Shown here piece by piece: positions 47,578 through 55,922 of a stretch of DNA of 64,000 nt. Location of the stretch: the NCBI RefSeq assembly GCF_014773545.1, contig NZ_SDDV01000007.1:1-64000 (forward strand), written 5' to 3'. Numbering within the stretch: the first letter of the stretch is position 1; the number at the start of each line of letters is the position of its first letter. This stretch comes from Hydrogenophaga sp. GTDB lineage: Bacteria; Pseudomonadota; Gammaproteobacteria; Burkholderiales; Burkholderiaceae_C. The notes beneath the pieces were generated by a model. The model worked only from the letters and a program-made list of their open reading frames with translations, was not told the origin of the DNA and did not search any database. The position numbers and the translations under genes are program-made.

Positions 47578-48697
47578 GGTGATTGGCTCTTGCTGCATCG
47601 GGCGTCGGCGCTTTGCGGCCCGCTTGGGTGATTTTTTTCAAGACCGTCAGAATCTCCAGGCTGATGCGTTCTTGGCGCAGCACGCTGCGTTCGATGCGCA
47701 ACAGGCGTGCACTGAGCTGCTCGGCCGAGACGCGACCGAGTTGTTCGTTCAGGCTGTCGGCCAAGCCGGCGTCCAGGTTGAGGTTGGCCAGATCGAACTC
47801 TTCAGCACTCCAGTCGACCACCGCAGACGCGTGGGCGGGTGGGCTCCAGGCTTGCCTGCGGCTCGGCTGCGTCGTGGTCGGGGTGTCGTTTTCGGCTTGA
47901 ATCTCGCCCAGCACCTCGTGCAAGGCGGCGCTGTCGATATACGGGTTCTCGCTCAGATAACCCTGCAGCAGTAGACGGTCGCATATGCTGTTGATGCGCC
48001 GAGGAATACCGCCCGAATGCAGGTGAATGTCGGCAAACACCGCCGCTTCGAAACGGGGACTGCCGAGCGCTCCGGCACACTTGAGCCGATGCTCGATATA
48101 GGCGCGGGTGTCCTCGGCGTCCAAGGGTCCTAGGTGGCAGCGGGCGGTGACGCGCTGGCGCAACTGCAGCATGCCCGGGCCTTGCAAAATGTCCCGGAAT
48201 TCGGGCTGTCCGATCAGAAAAGTCTGCAGCAGCGCCTGCTCGCCGAACTGAAAATTCGACAGCATGCGCAACTCTTCCACCGCCTGCGGCTGCAGATTCT
48301 GCGCTTCGTCGACGATCAGCAGACAGCGCTTGCCCTGGGTGGTTTGGGTGATGAAGAACGCCTCCAGCGCCATCAGCAGGTCGGCCTTGCTGTGGCCGCG
48401 CACCGACACACCGAAAGCGCCGCAGACCAGCCGTAGCGCATCTTCGGCGCCGAGTTGTGTGCTGACCAGGTGGGCAGCGACTACGGTGCCGTCTTCCAGG
48501 CTCTCCAGCAAATCGCGCACGACGGTGGTTTTGCCCGCGCCGACCTCGCCGGTGATGACAATGAAGCCCTCGCCGCGCATGACGCCGTAGACCAGGTACG
48601 AACGCGCCCGCCGGTGCGGCTTGCTGCTGTAATAAAAACGGGGATCAGGGTTGAGCTGAAAGGGCTTGCCGCTCAAGCCGTAAAAGGCTTCGTACAT
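47570..48697 (-). CDS. XrtA-associated AAA ATPase
   Basis: A 375-residue ExeA-like AAA ATPase: MYEAFYGLSGKPFQLNPDPRFYY, Walker A GEVGAGKTTVV, Walker B CLLIVDEAQNL, and sensor-type arginines in GGIPRRINSICDRLLL. The C-terminal 110 residues are a variable, coiled-coil-prone tail (LNEQLGRVSAEQLSARLLRIERSVLRQERISLEIL). Found with TyrKin and chain-length genes in XrtA loci. Probably couples ATP hydrolysis to polysaccharide assembly or export. Confidence 0.93.
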   Translation of the reverse strand: MYEAFYGLSGKPFQLNPDPRFYYSSKPHRRARSYLVYGVMRGEGFIVITGEVGAGKTTVVRDLLESLEDGTVVAAHLVSTQLGAEDALRLVCGAFGVSVRGHSKADLLMALEAFFITQTTQGKRCLLIVDEAQNLQPQAVEELRMLSNFQFGEQALLQTFLIGQPEFRDILQGPGMLQLRQRVTARCHLGPLDAEDTRAYIEHRLKCAGALGSPRFEAAVFADIHLHSGGIPRRINSICDRLLLQGYLSENPYIDSAALHEVLGEIQAENDTPTTTQPSRRQAWSPPAHASAVVDWSAEEFDLANLNLDAGLADSLNEQLGRVSAEQLSARLLRIERSVLRQERISLEILTVLKKITQAGRKAPTPDAARANHHD

Positions 48698-48700
48698 GGC

Positions 48701-50299
48701 TTAGAACCGGTGCGTGAGCAGTCCCGCGACGGCGGTTTCCTGCGCCGAAGCTGCAGCGCCATCGCTCAGGGTGCGACGCAGTTGCAAATGGGCGCTGGTG
48801 CGCAGCCCAAGCTGGCTTGCCAGGCCCAGTGTCAGCGAGCGGCTGCGCGACTGTAGCGCGAGATTTGACCCCTGTGCCCGTTGGCTTTCCAGTGTGGTGC
48901 TGATCGAGGTCAGCGGGGTCAGGCGGTGCGCATAGGAGGCGCTCCAGGACCGCTGGCGGATGCTGCTGTGGCGGTCGAAATCGTCACCCAGACGGATGGC
49001 CGGACTCAGGCGACTGCTGCGACCCTGCGCCGCTGTCAGCGTGACAATGCCGCGCACGCCCAGCCACGCCACCGAGAGCTGCTGGTTGCGCTGCAACATG
49101 GCCGACGAACTGAGAAAGCTCTGATGCACCGACAGGTTTGCCGGCAGACCGAGCCGGTTCAGTTCGGATTGAACGCGCTGGGCGCGCCGGATTGGGTCTG
49201 GCTCGACCCCGACGTAGAGCCGATCCAGTAAATCGTACAAGCTGCCGAGCGAGGCCGTTGTCGCCTCCAGCGGGCTGTTGACCGCAGAACGCGTATCGGA
49301 GAAGCGCCAGACGGTGCGCCGACTGCGGTGTTCGAGCAAGAGGCTGTGCGCGCTGCCGAAATAGCGCTGCTGCAAATCCAGCGCGACCCGGGTGCGCGTC
49401 GACGGCCGCCAATCCAGGCCCAGACCGGTGTTTTGGTACGACTGGCGCGTCAGCGTGAGCACGTCGTTGGACTCGACGCCGGCTTGCAGGCTGAGTCTGA
49501 GCTGAGGCGAAACAGAATAAATCAAATTCGCACGCACGGCGTCGGCCTCGGTGCGCCGACCCAGCGAGTGCTCCACCTCTTGCAGCGACGCATCGAGTGA
49601 CCAGCCCAGCGGCGAGCCGGTTTGGCGGCTGTCCAAGCGCAGCGCCAGCTCCTGTACGTCGACATCCGAGCGCTGGGCCGTCTCGGTGCGGGTCGATCGC
49701 AGGCGGTAGCGCAGCTCGTAATCAGCCAGGGCAGCGATCTGACCCCTGAAGTAAGGCGAAAACCCGAAGCTGGCGGTCTGGGATCGATTGGCATCGGTCA
49801 GGCGCCCGACCGATTGCAGGCCCAGCGCCGAGACCGACTGATCGGCCACCACGCCCGAGAGATCGACGAAGGCGCGCTGATCCCAGGCCTGTAGCGTGGC
49901 GCTGGCGTTGAGCTCGTGTCGCAGCCCATCGCCTGCAGTGCCTTGCACGTGGTGTCGATGGCTGAGCGAATAATCCAAAAAGCCCTGTAGGCGCGGGCGA
50001 TTCATGAGCACGCGCAGCCCGGGACGGACGTCGAGCGCTTGTTCGCTTTGTGGGTTGAGGCGAGAGAGGTTGCTGTTGTTTGAAAGCGTCAGACCGATCG
50101 CCACCCGCGGCTCGATCCAGGCGTCGGGGCGCGCGGGCGCTGCCTGATCCGGATCCGGCAGCGCCGAGGTCTGCGCCAGTGCCAGCAGCGGCAGGCACAG
50201 CGCGGCCACACTGCTCAGGGCCATGGTGCGCAAAGGCAGGTTCAACCCGGGTTGTGTGGGTTTGTGGGTCATGGGTTCCGATCCTGGGTGTTGTGTCAT
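48701..50299 (-). CDS. XrtA/PEP-CTERM system outer membrane beta-barrel protein
   Basis: A 532-residue secreted protein (signal peptide around 25-45, MALSSVAALCLPLLALAQTSA). The rest alternates short amphipathic strands, ends in THRF (aromatic C-terminus) and fits an outer membrane barrel. This matches the PEP-CTERM-associated outer membrane family between the tyrosine kinase and the ATPase. ATG 50299 overlaps the upstream TGA (ATGA); the ATG at 50272 is an alternative that gives a more normal signal peptide. It probably takes part in polysaccharide export. Confidence 0.85.
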   Translation of the reverse strand: MTQHPGSEPMTHKPTQPGLNLPLRTMALSSVAALCLPLLALAQTSALPDPDQAAPARPDAWIEPRVAIGLTLSNNSNLSRLNPQSEQALDVRPGLRVLMNRPRLQGFLDYSLSHRHHVQGTAGDGLRHELNASATLQAWDQRAFVDLSGVVADQSVSALGLQSVGRLTDANRSQTASFGFSPYFRGQIAALADYELRYRLRSTRTETAQRSDVDVQELALRLDSRQTGSPLGWSLDASLQEVEHSLGRRTEADAVRANLIYSVSPQLRLSLQAGVESNDVLTLTRQSYQNTGLGLDWRPSTRTRVALDLQQRYFGSAHSLLLEHRSRRTVWRFSDTRSAVNSPLEATTASLGSLYDLLDRLYVGVEPDPIRRAQRVQSELNRLGLPANLSVHQSFLSSSAMLQRNQQLSVAWLGVRGIVTLTAAQGRSSRLSPAIRLGDDFDRHSSIRQRSWSASYAHRLTPLTSISTTLESQRAQGSNLALQSRSRSLTLGLASQLGLRTSAHLQLRRTLSDGAAASAQETAVAGLLTHRF

Positions 50300-51216
50300 A
50301 GGGCCACGGCAGCCGAGGCCGCAGTGGCCGCTGGCTTGGACTCCTGACCGTAACCGTAACCGTAACCGTAACCGTAAGCATCCTGCGCTCCTGCGGTACG
50401 CGCCTGGTTGAGCAGCAGCAGCTTGACGGGACAGGCTTCGATGGTGCTTAGTGCATGCTGGACTTGGGATTGCAGCGTTTTCTCGGCCTGAACCACCAGC
50501 ACGATCTGCCCCATGTGCGCAGCCAGCGCGCGCGCCTCGGTGGTCAGCAGCAGGGGCGGCGAGTCGAAAACGACGATGCGGTCGGCGTAGCGTCGTCCTA
50601 TCTCCTGCACCAGCGCACGCATGGCGTCGCTGGCCAACAACTCGGTCGCGCGCGGGTGTGGTGTGCCGCTTGGCAGCACGCTGAGCTTGTCAACGTTGGT
50701 GCGCAACAGCGCCTGCGCTACGTCGAGCGAGCTATCGAACAGCAGGTCCAGCAAACCCGGTCCGCTCGGCAAGCCCAGGGATTTCGACAGCGAGGGACGG
50801 GCCACGTCGGCATCGACCAGCAACACCGTGTGGTCGAGCTCCATGGCAATGCTCATCGCCAGGTTGACGGCGCTGAAACTCTTGCCCTCAGCCGGCATGG
50901 CGCTGGTGATCATGATCAGATTGCCATGCTGCACCACGGCCGCGCCCTTGTTCATGGCGTTGTCGAGCAACGGGCGTTTGATGATGCGAAACTGATCCGC
51001 AATTGCCGAACGCGGGGCGTTGGGGGTGACAAAACCCTGCGCCAGCAAAGCGGCCAAATCCAGCGTGACGACACGGGACGGCGGGACGCACGGGGTACGA
51101 GCGTCCGGCGTCGGCTCAGGCGGGCTTTTGCCCGGCAGGGCAGCGGCGCCGACATCGACCCCGGCCTGACGCAATTGCTCCAGCCGCTGCGCGGCCTTCT
51201 CGATCAAACTTGACAT
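50296..51216 (-). CDS. XrtA-associated tyrosine autokinase with (YG)5 tail
   Basis: A 306-residue BY-kinase. Walker A: TSAMPAEGKSFSAVNLA. Walker A': VLLVDADVARPSL. Walker B: IVVFDSPPLL. The C-terminal tyrosine cluster, the autophosphorylation site of BY-kinases, is AYGYGYGYGYGQE: five Tyr-Gly units encoded by a perfect hexanucleotide repeat. It pairs with the chain-length protein 27 bases upstream, which supplies the membrane activator domain. It controls polymer length and export through cycles of phosphorylation. Confidence 0.93.
   Translation of the reverse strand: MSSLIEKAAQRLEQLRQAGVDVGAAALPGKSPPEPTPDARTPCVPPSRVVTLDLAALLAQGFVTPNAPRSAIADQFRIIKRPLLDNAMNKGAAVVQHGNLIMITSAMPAEGKSFSAVNLAMSIAMELDHTVLLVDADVARPSLSKSLGLPSGPGLLDLLFDSSLDVAQALLRTNVDKLSVLPSGTPHPRATELLASDAMRALVQEIGRRYADRIVVFDSPPLLLTTEARALAAHMGQIVLVVQAEKTLQSQVQHALSTIEACPVKLLLLNQARTAGAQDAYGYGYGYGYGQESKPAATAASAAVAL
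50347..50376 (-). repeat. (ACCGTA)5 hexanucleotide tandem repeat in the kinase tail
   Basis: Five exact copies of ACCGTA on the plus strand (minus strand TACGGT) code Tyr-Gly units. The repeat is uninterrupted and in frame, so copy-number slippage would change the number of phosphorylatable tyrosines without breaking the gene. Confidence 0.9.
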
Positions 51217-51243
51217 CCGACGCTCCTATCTGGCAGTGCCATA

Positions 51244-52782
51244 TCAAAGCGCCAGCAAGGCCATGCCGAGCGCAAACAGCAGCACCAGCGCCAGCACAGA
51301 AGCCAGGAAACGCAGCAGGCTGCGCCGCTCGGCCCGGCGCGAACGCTCGTTCTGAATCTGTGTGACCACGCCGAGCAGCGGCAACTGGGTCGAGGCGCGC
51401 AGGCTGTTGGCGTCAAAAAATACCGGCCGAAACTGGCTCATCAGAAAACTCACGCTCAGCCCGGCCGCCAAAGCGCCCAACAAGGCCAGCGGCAGCAGCA
51501 GCAAGCGGTTGGGCGCCACCGGCGCGGGATTGGCGCGCGGCGGGTCTATGACGCGAAAGTCAGCCAGACTGGCCGCACCGCTGAGGGCGCCGCCGATGGC
51601 GATCGACTCACGGCGGCTGACCAGCTCTTCGTAATTCTTTTTGTGTATGTCATAGTCGCGGTTGAGTTGCGCCAGCTCCGCTTCTATGCGTGGAGCGAAT
51701 TGCAGTTGCTCACGAACCCGGCTGGCGCGTGACTCGTGCTCGGCGACCCGGGCACGCAAACCAGCCACCTGCACCTCGGCAGCAGCCAGCACGCGCGTGA
51801 GTTCGACCAGCGCCGGATTGGCCTCAAGAACCGGTTGGCCCGGGTTGGCCTGTGCGATACGCTGCAATTCGGCCACCTCGCGCTGCTTTTGCTCCTCCAA
51901 TTCACGCACCAGGCGGCGGGTGTTGGCCACATCCGGGTGCTGTTCGGTGTAGCGTTGCAGCAGCGCGTCCAGGCTGCGCCTGAGGGCGTCGATGCGCGCG
52001 TCGAGCTCAGGGGTGGCAGCGCCCGAGAGCGCGGGCAACTGGCGCTGGGCCGCACGGGCTTGCTCCAGTTGGCGCCGGGCCGCCTCGCGGGCACTCTCGG
52101 CCTCGCGCAGCTCGAGCCGGGCCGAGCTCAGCGCTGTCGAAATTTCATTCGCCCGCGCCGCTATGTCCAGCCCGCCCTGGGTCTGCATGTCGATGTTGCG
52201 CAAACGAAAATCCTTCAGCCGCAATTCGGCCTGGGTGAGCAAGGTTTCGTAGGCCTTGATTTGCTCGTCGATGAAACGACGCGCGCTGTCGGCGTCGGCT
52301 CTGGAGTCGCCCAGACCCGATTCGACGAAAATCGACATCAGCGACTGCACCACCCGCAGGGCAGATTCAGGACTCTCCCCCCGATACGACAAGGTGTAGA
52401 GGTTGTCGCGACCAGTGGAGCGGATCGACAGCGACCGGGTGACCTGGTCGATCAGCGCATCTTGCTCGGCTTTGGTGTTGGCGCCCAAGTCGAGATCGGC
52501 CATTCGAACCAGCCTCTCGACGGTGGGGCGGCTTATCAAGGTGCGGCTGAGCATGGTGACTTGCTGCTCGATGTCGGGCTGAATCGCCAGCCCGGCCATC
52601 AAGGGACGCAGAATCGACTGTGTATCGACGTACACCCGGGCCGAAGCCTCGTAGCGGTGTGGCATCTGCAACACGGCTACCGCCCCGACGGCAGCCACGA
52701 CCCAGGCCACCAACACCGCCAGCCGGCGGTGCTTCCACATGCCACGCAGCAGCGTCAGCGCCTGGTTGATGATTTCATGCAT
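51244..52782 (-). CDS. XrtA system polysaccharide chain-length determinant (Wzz/PCP-like)
   Basis: A 512-residue inner-membrane protein. N-terminal segment about 20-40 (LAVLVAWVVAAVGAVAVLQ), Wzz domain VYVDTQSILRPLMAGLA, a long coiled coil (about 170-400: RARELREAESAREAARRQL...AEHESRASRVREQL), and two C-terminal segments (LLLLPLALLGALAAGLSVSFLM; LLRFLASVLALVLLFALGMALLAL). The Pro-rich motif PPRANPAPVAPNRLLLLP is typical before the second segment. Partner of the tyrosine kinase. Confidence 0.93.
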   Translation of the reverse strand: MHEIINQALTLLRGMWKHRRLAVLVAWVVAAVGAVAVLQMPHRYEASARVYVDTQSILRPLMAGLAIQPDIEQQVTMLSRTLISRPTVERLVRMADLDLGANTKAEQDALIDQVTRSLSIRSTGRDNLYTLSYRGESPESALRVVQSLMSIFVESGLGDSRADADSARRFIDEQIKAYETLLTQAELRLKDFRLRNIDMQTQGGLDIAARANEISTALSSARLELREAESAREAARRQLEQARAAQRQLPALSGAATPELDARIDALRRSLDALLQRYTEQHPDVANTRRLVRELEEQKQREVAELQRIAQANPGQPVLEANPALVELTRVLAAAEVQVAGLRARVAEHESRASRVREQLQFAPRIEAELAQLNRDYDIHKKNYEELVSRRESIAIGGALSGAASLADFRVIDPPRANPAPVAPNRLLLLPLALLGALAAGLSVSFLMSQFRPVFFDANSLRASTQLPLLGVVTQIQNERSRRAERRSLLRFLASVLALVLLFALGMALLAL

Positions 52783-52863
52783 ACGCTAGACCGTGTGCGA
52801 GAGCGAATTACGGTACTGAAGACCGAGACGCCGAATCTCAGTGGTCCGCCTGGACGCGATCAC

Positions 52864-53502
52864 TCAAAACCAGCCCTGCGGAATGATCAGCACGTCGCCC
52901 GGCAGCATTTCGACGTTGGCCGAAATGTCGCCGCGCTTGACCAGATCGTGCAGCCGCACGCTGTAGCGTTTGTTGCCTTCAGCGGCGCGAACGATGGTTG
53001 CGCTGTTGCCGGCGGCAAAATCGGTCAGCCCGCCGACGGCGATCATCACGTCGAGCACGGTCATTTTCTGCCGAAACGGCAGAGCCTGAGGCCGGGTGGC
53101 TTCACCAAGCACACGAATTTGCTCGCTGTAGGGTCCGACAAAATTGGTGACGATCACCGTTACCACTGGATCGCGAACAAACCTGCCCAGCGCCTGCTCG
53201 ATGTCGCGGGCGATCTGCGTTGGGGTTTTGCCCTGCGCCAGCAATTCATCGACCAGCGGCGTCGACACTTTGCCATCGGGTCGCACCGGCACGGTGGCCG
53301 ACAACTCGGGGTTGCGCCAGACGTTGATGTTGAGCATGTCGCCTGGCCCAACGATGTAGCTGTAATCGGCTTTTGCTGCAACCGGCGGCGCCGGGAGCAG
53401 ACCCGCTGTCGGCGAGGCGCAGGCGCTCAGACCGAGCACCACCACGCCAGCGCCCAAGCCTTTGAGCACAGCCAAAACGAATGCAGAAGTTCGTCTAATC
53501 AT
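52864..53502 (-). CDS. XrtA/PEP-CTERM exopolysaccharide export lipoprotein (Wza-like)
   Basis: A 212-residue lipoprotein: signal peptide about 8-28, lipobox LSAC. Polysaccharide export domain: YIVGPGDMLNINVWRNPELS, VRPDGKVSTPLVDEL, and a second SLBB-type domain VRVLGEATRPQALPFRQKMTVLDVMIAVGGLTDFA. It forms the periplasmic or outer membrane exit. First gene of the locus; GAGG lies eight bases before ATG 53502. The gap of 81 bases to the chain-length gene is the largest in the core. Confidence 0.93.
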   Translation of the reverse strand: MIRRTSAFVLAVLKGLGAGVVVLGLSACASPTAGLLPAPPVAAKADYSYIVGPGDMLNINVWRNPELSATVPVRPDGKVSTPLVDELLAQGKTPTQIARDIEQALGRFVRDPVVTVIVTNFVGPYSEQIRVLGEATRPQALPFRQKMTVLDVMIAVGGLTDFAAGNSATIVRAAEGNKRYSVRLHDLVKRGDISANVEMLPGDVLIIPQGWF

Positions 53503-53521
53503 GATGCGCGCCTCAAGAACT

Positions 53522-53546
53522 GGTTAAATGTTATTAAAGGTTAACC
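53522..53546. promoter_or_regulatory. Inverted repeat upstream of the polysaccharide locus
   Basis: GGTTAA (53522-53527) and TTAACC (53541-53546) form a 6-bp inverted repeat with a 13-base centre, 20 bases before the export gene ATG. The second arm belongs to the palindrome GGTTAACC. It could be an operator. A TATATT hexamer on the minus strand lies 5' of it without a matching -35. No convincing sigma-54 GG/GC box is seen here. Confidence 0.35.
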
Positions 53547-53755
53547 TCGGGTGGTGAATATACATCATTCCGGTGACGGTAGCGCGAAGGCTTTTACCCG
53601 ATTGGGTTCAAACGGGTGGCTTTTTTGGCTTTGATGTCGGTATTATTTACAGTCGGCCACGCCAACCAGCGCCGGGCAAGCCCTCTGACCGCTCCGAGCG
53701 CTGCCACGCAGCGCTTAAAATCAGCCGCAGTGCACGTCAACTTCAGGAAATCCGC

Positions 53756-54952
53756 ATGTCTGTCTTCTCCGCCGTCGAATTGGCCCCGCGTGACCCGATT
53801 CTGGGTCTGAACGAGCAGTTTGTCGCTGATGCAAACCCCTATAAAGTCAACCTCGGCGTCGGGGTTTACTTTGACGACCAGGGCAGGCTGCCGCTGCTGC
53901 AGTGCGTACAGGCAGCCGAAGCGGCCCTGATGGAAAAGCCCAGCGCGCGCGGCTACCTGCCGATTGACGGCATGGCCGCCTATGACAGCGCGGTGAAGAA
54001 TCTGGTGTTCGGTGCCGGCAGCGCCGCCGTACAAGCGGGCCGGGTGGTCACCGTGCAGGCCATCGGCGGCACGGGAGGACTGAAAATTGGCGCCGACTTC
54101 CTCCAGCGCATCAGTCCCAAGGCCCAGGTGCTGATCAGCGACCCGAGCTGGGAAAACCACCGCGCGCTGTTTGGCAACGCCGGCTTCCAGGTTGACAGCT
54201 ACGCCTATTACGACGCCGATCTGCGCGGCGTGAACTTCGATGCCATGCTGGCCAGTCTGAACGCGGCAGCGGCCGGCACCATCGTGGTGTTGCACGCCTG
54301 CTGCCACAACCCCACCGGCTACGACATCACCCCGGTCCAGTGGGAGCAGGTGATTGCGCTGATCAAGGCGCGCGATCTGACCGCGTTTCTCGACATGGCT
54401 TACCAGGGCTTTGGACACGGCATTGCCGAAGACGGTGCGGTGATTGAAAAGTTTGCCGCCGCCGGTCTGAGCTTTCTGGTCTCGACCTCGTTTTCCAAGA
54501 GCTTTAGCCTGTACGGAGAGCGCGTGGGCGCGCTGTCGGTGCTGTGTCAGAGCAAAGAAGAGGCCGACCGGGTGCTGTCGCAGCTCAAGGTGGTGATTCG
54601 CACCAACTACTCCAACCCGCCGATTCACGGCGCTGCGGTGGTGGCAGCGGTGCTCAACAACCCGCAGCTGCGTGCCCTGTGGGAGCGCGAGCTGGGCGAG
54701 ATGCGCATGCGCATCAAAGCCATGCGACAAAGACTGGTCGACGGCCTGCAAGCCGCTGCTGTGCAGCAAGACATGAGCTTCATCACGCGGCAGATCGGCA
54801 TGTTCAGCTATTCGGGTTTGCAGCCAGAGCAGATGCGGCGTCTGCGCAGCGAATTTGGCGTCTACGGCACCGACAGCGGCCGCATGTGCGTGGCCGCACT
54901 CAATAGCAAGAACATCGACTACGTCTGCCAGTCGGTCGCCAGCGTGCTCTGA
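53756..54952 (+). CDS. tyrB: Aromatic amino acid aminotransferase (class I, TyrB-like)
   Basis: A 398-residue class I aspartate/aromatic aminotransferase. VNLGVGVYFDDQGRLPLL is the N-terminal substrate-binding stretch. HACCHNPTGYD and DMAYQGFGHG line the PLP site. The Schiff-base Lys is in STSFSKSFSLYGERVGAL. ATG 53756 with AGGAAA upstream fits; the track ORF is longer by 61 residues. Divergent from the polysaccharide locus. Interconverts Tyr, Phe, Asp or Glu with the keto acids; AspC or TyrB cannot be separated with certainty. Confidence 0.93.
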   Translation: MSVFSAVELAPRDPILGLNEQFVADANPYKVNLGVGVYFDDQGRLPLLQCVQAAEAALMEKPSARGYLPIDGMAAYDSAVKNLVFGAGSAAVQAGRVVTVQAIGGTGGLKIGADFLQRISPKAQVLISDPSWENHRALFGNAGFQVDSYAYYDADLRGVNFDAMLASLNAAAAGTIVVLHACCHNPTGYDITPVQWEQVIALIKARDLTAFLDMAYQGFGHGIAEDGAVIEKFAAAGLSFLVSTSFSKSFSLYGERVGALSVLCQSKEEADRVLSQLKVVIRTNYSNPPIHGAAVVAAVLNNPQLRALWERELGEMRMRIKAMRQRLVDGLQAAAVQQDMSFITRQIGMFSYSGLQPEQMRRLRSEFGVYGTDSGRMCVAALNSKNIDYVCQSVASVL

Positions 54953-54986
54953 GCCCGCGCTGGCTCACGAGCTGCTGCGACGCCGC

Positions 54987-55907
54987 ATGAGCGACCCGGA
55001 CCTGCCCAGCGCATCCGCGCGCGGCAAACCGCTGCGTGGTGTGCGCGTGCTCAGTTTGGCGCTGAACCTGCCCGGCCCGGCCGCCTTGCTGCGCCTGCAA
55101 AACATGGGCGCGCGCTGCCTGAAGTTTGAGCCCCCAGCCCCAGCAGGCGCGCCAGCGATCAGCAGCGCCGACCCGATGAGCCAGTACAGCGCCAGCGCCT
55201 ACGCCAGCTTGCATCAGGGCATCAAGCGTGTCGAGGTCGATCTGAAAAGCCAGCGCGGGCAAACCAGACTGCAGCGCGAACTGGCCCGCACCGACGTGCT
55301 GCTGACCTCGTTTCGCCCGGCGGCGCTGGCCCGCCTGGGACTGGCGCCGCAAGCGCTGCGCCAGCGTTACCCGGCGCTGTCGGTGGTCGCCATCGTCGGC
55401 GCACCCGGTGCGCGCGCCAACCAGCCGGGACACGACCTGACCTATCTGGCCCAAGCCGACTTGGTGCCTGGTCTGGACTTGCCGGCCACCTTGTTTTCCG
55501 ACATGGCCGGTGCCTTGCTGGCCAGCGAAGCCGTGCTGCAAGCCGTGTTGCGGCAAAAAACACGCGGCAAGAACAGCTTTCACCAAGTCGCCCTGTCGGC
55601 CGCTGCCGACTGGCTGGCGCTGCCCCGCCGCTGGGGCCTGACCTTGAGCCACAACATCCTGGGCGGCGCGCACGCGGGCTACCGGGTCTACCCCTGCCAG
55701 GATGGCCGCGTCGCGCTGGCCGCATTGGAGCCGCACTTTGCCGCGGCGCTGTGCGCCGTTGCCGGTCTGCCCGCGCCAGCAGCCAAGGCCATGTGGCAAG
55801 CGGACATGCACACCGCAGTGGCGGCTTTTTTGGCGTCGAAAACGCGGCAGCAAATTGACGCCCTGGCGGCCCGGCACGACCTGCCGCTGCACGTCCTGCC
55901 CGCCTGA
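54987..55907 (+). CDS. Short CaiB/BaiF CoA-transferase family protein, AMACR-like
   Basis: A 306-residue CoA-transferase family III protein: PLRGVRVLSLALNLPGPAALLRLQNMGARCLKFEP is the N-terminal CoA domain, GHDLTYLAQADLVPG and ATLFSDMAGALLASEAVL match the His and Asp positions of alpha-methylacyl-CoA racemase. At 306 residues it lacks about 60-80 of the usual C-terminal part. The ATG at 54987 replaces the longer track ORF. It lies 34 bases after tyrB and 15 before the YhiN-type gene. Function as racemase or CoA-transferase is not decided. Confidence 0.8.
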   Translation: MSDPDLPSASARGKPLRGVRVLSLALNLPGPAALLRLQNMGARCLKFEPPAPAGAPAISSADPMSQYSASAYASLHQGIKRVEVDLKSQRGQTRLQRELARTDVLLTSFRPAALARLGLAPQALRQRYPALSVVAIVGAPGARANQPGHDLTYLAQADLVPGLDLPATLFSDMAGALLASEAVLQAVLRQKTRGKNSFHQVALSAAADWLALPRRWGLTLSHNILGGAHAGYRVYPCQDGRVALAALEPHFAAALCAVAGLPAPAAKAMWQADMHTAVAAFLASKTRQQIDALAARHDLPLHVLPA

Positions 55908-55922
55908 GCCGTCGGCGTGGCC

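Noticed and set aside
22222-53502. PEP-CTERM substrate within the locus
   Set aside because: No protein in the track ends with a VPEP motif plus hydrophobic segment and basic tail.
53503-53755. Sigma-54 promoter for the polysaccharide operon
   Set aside because: No convincing GG-N10-GC pair at proper spacing on either strand.
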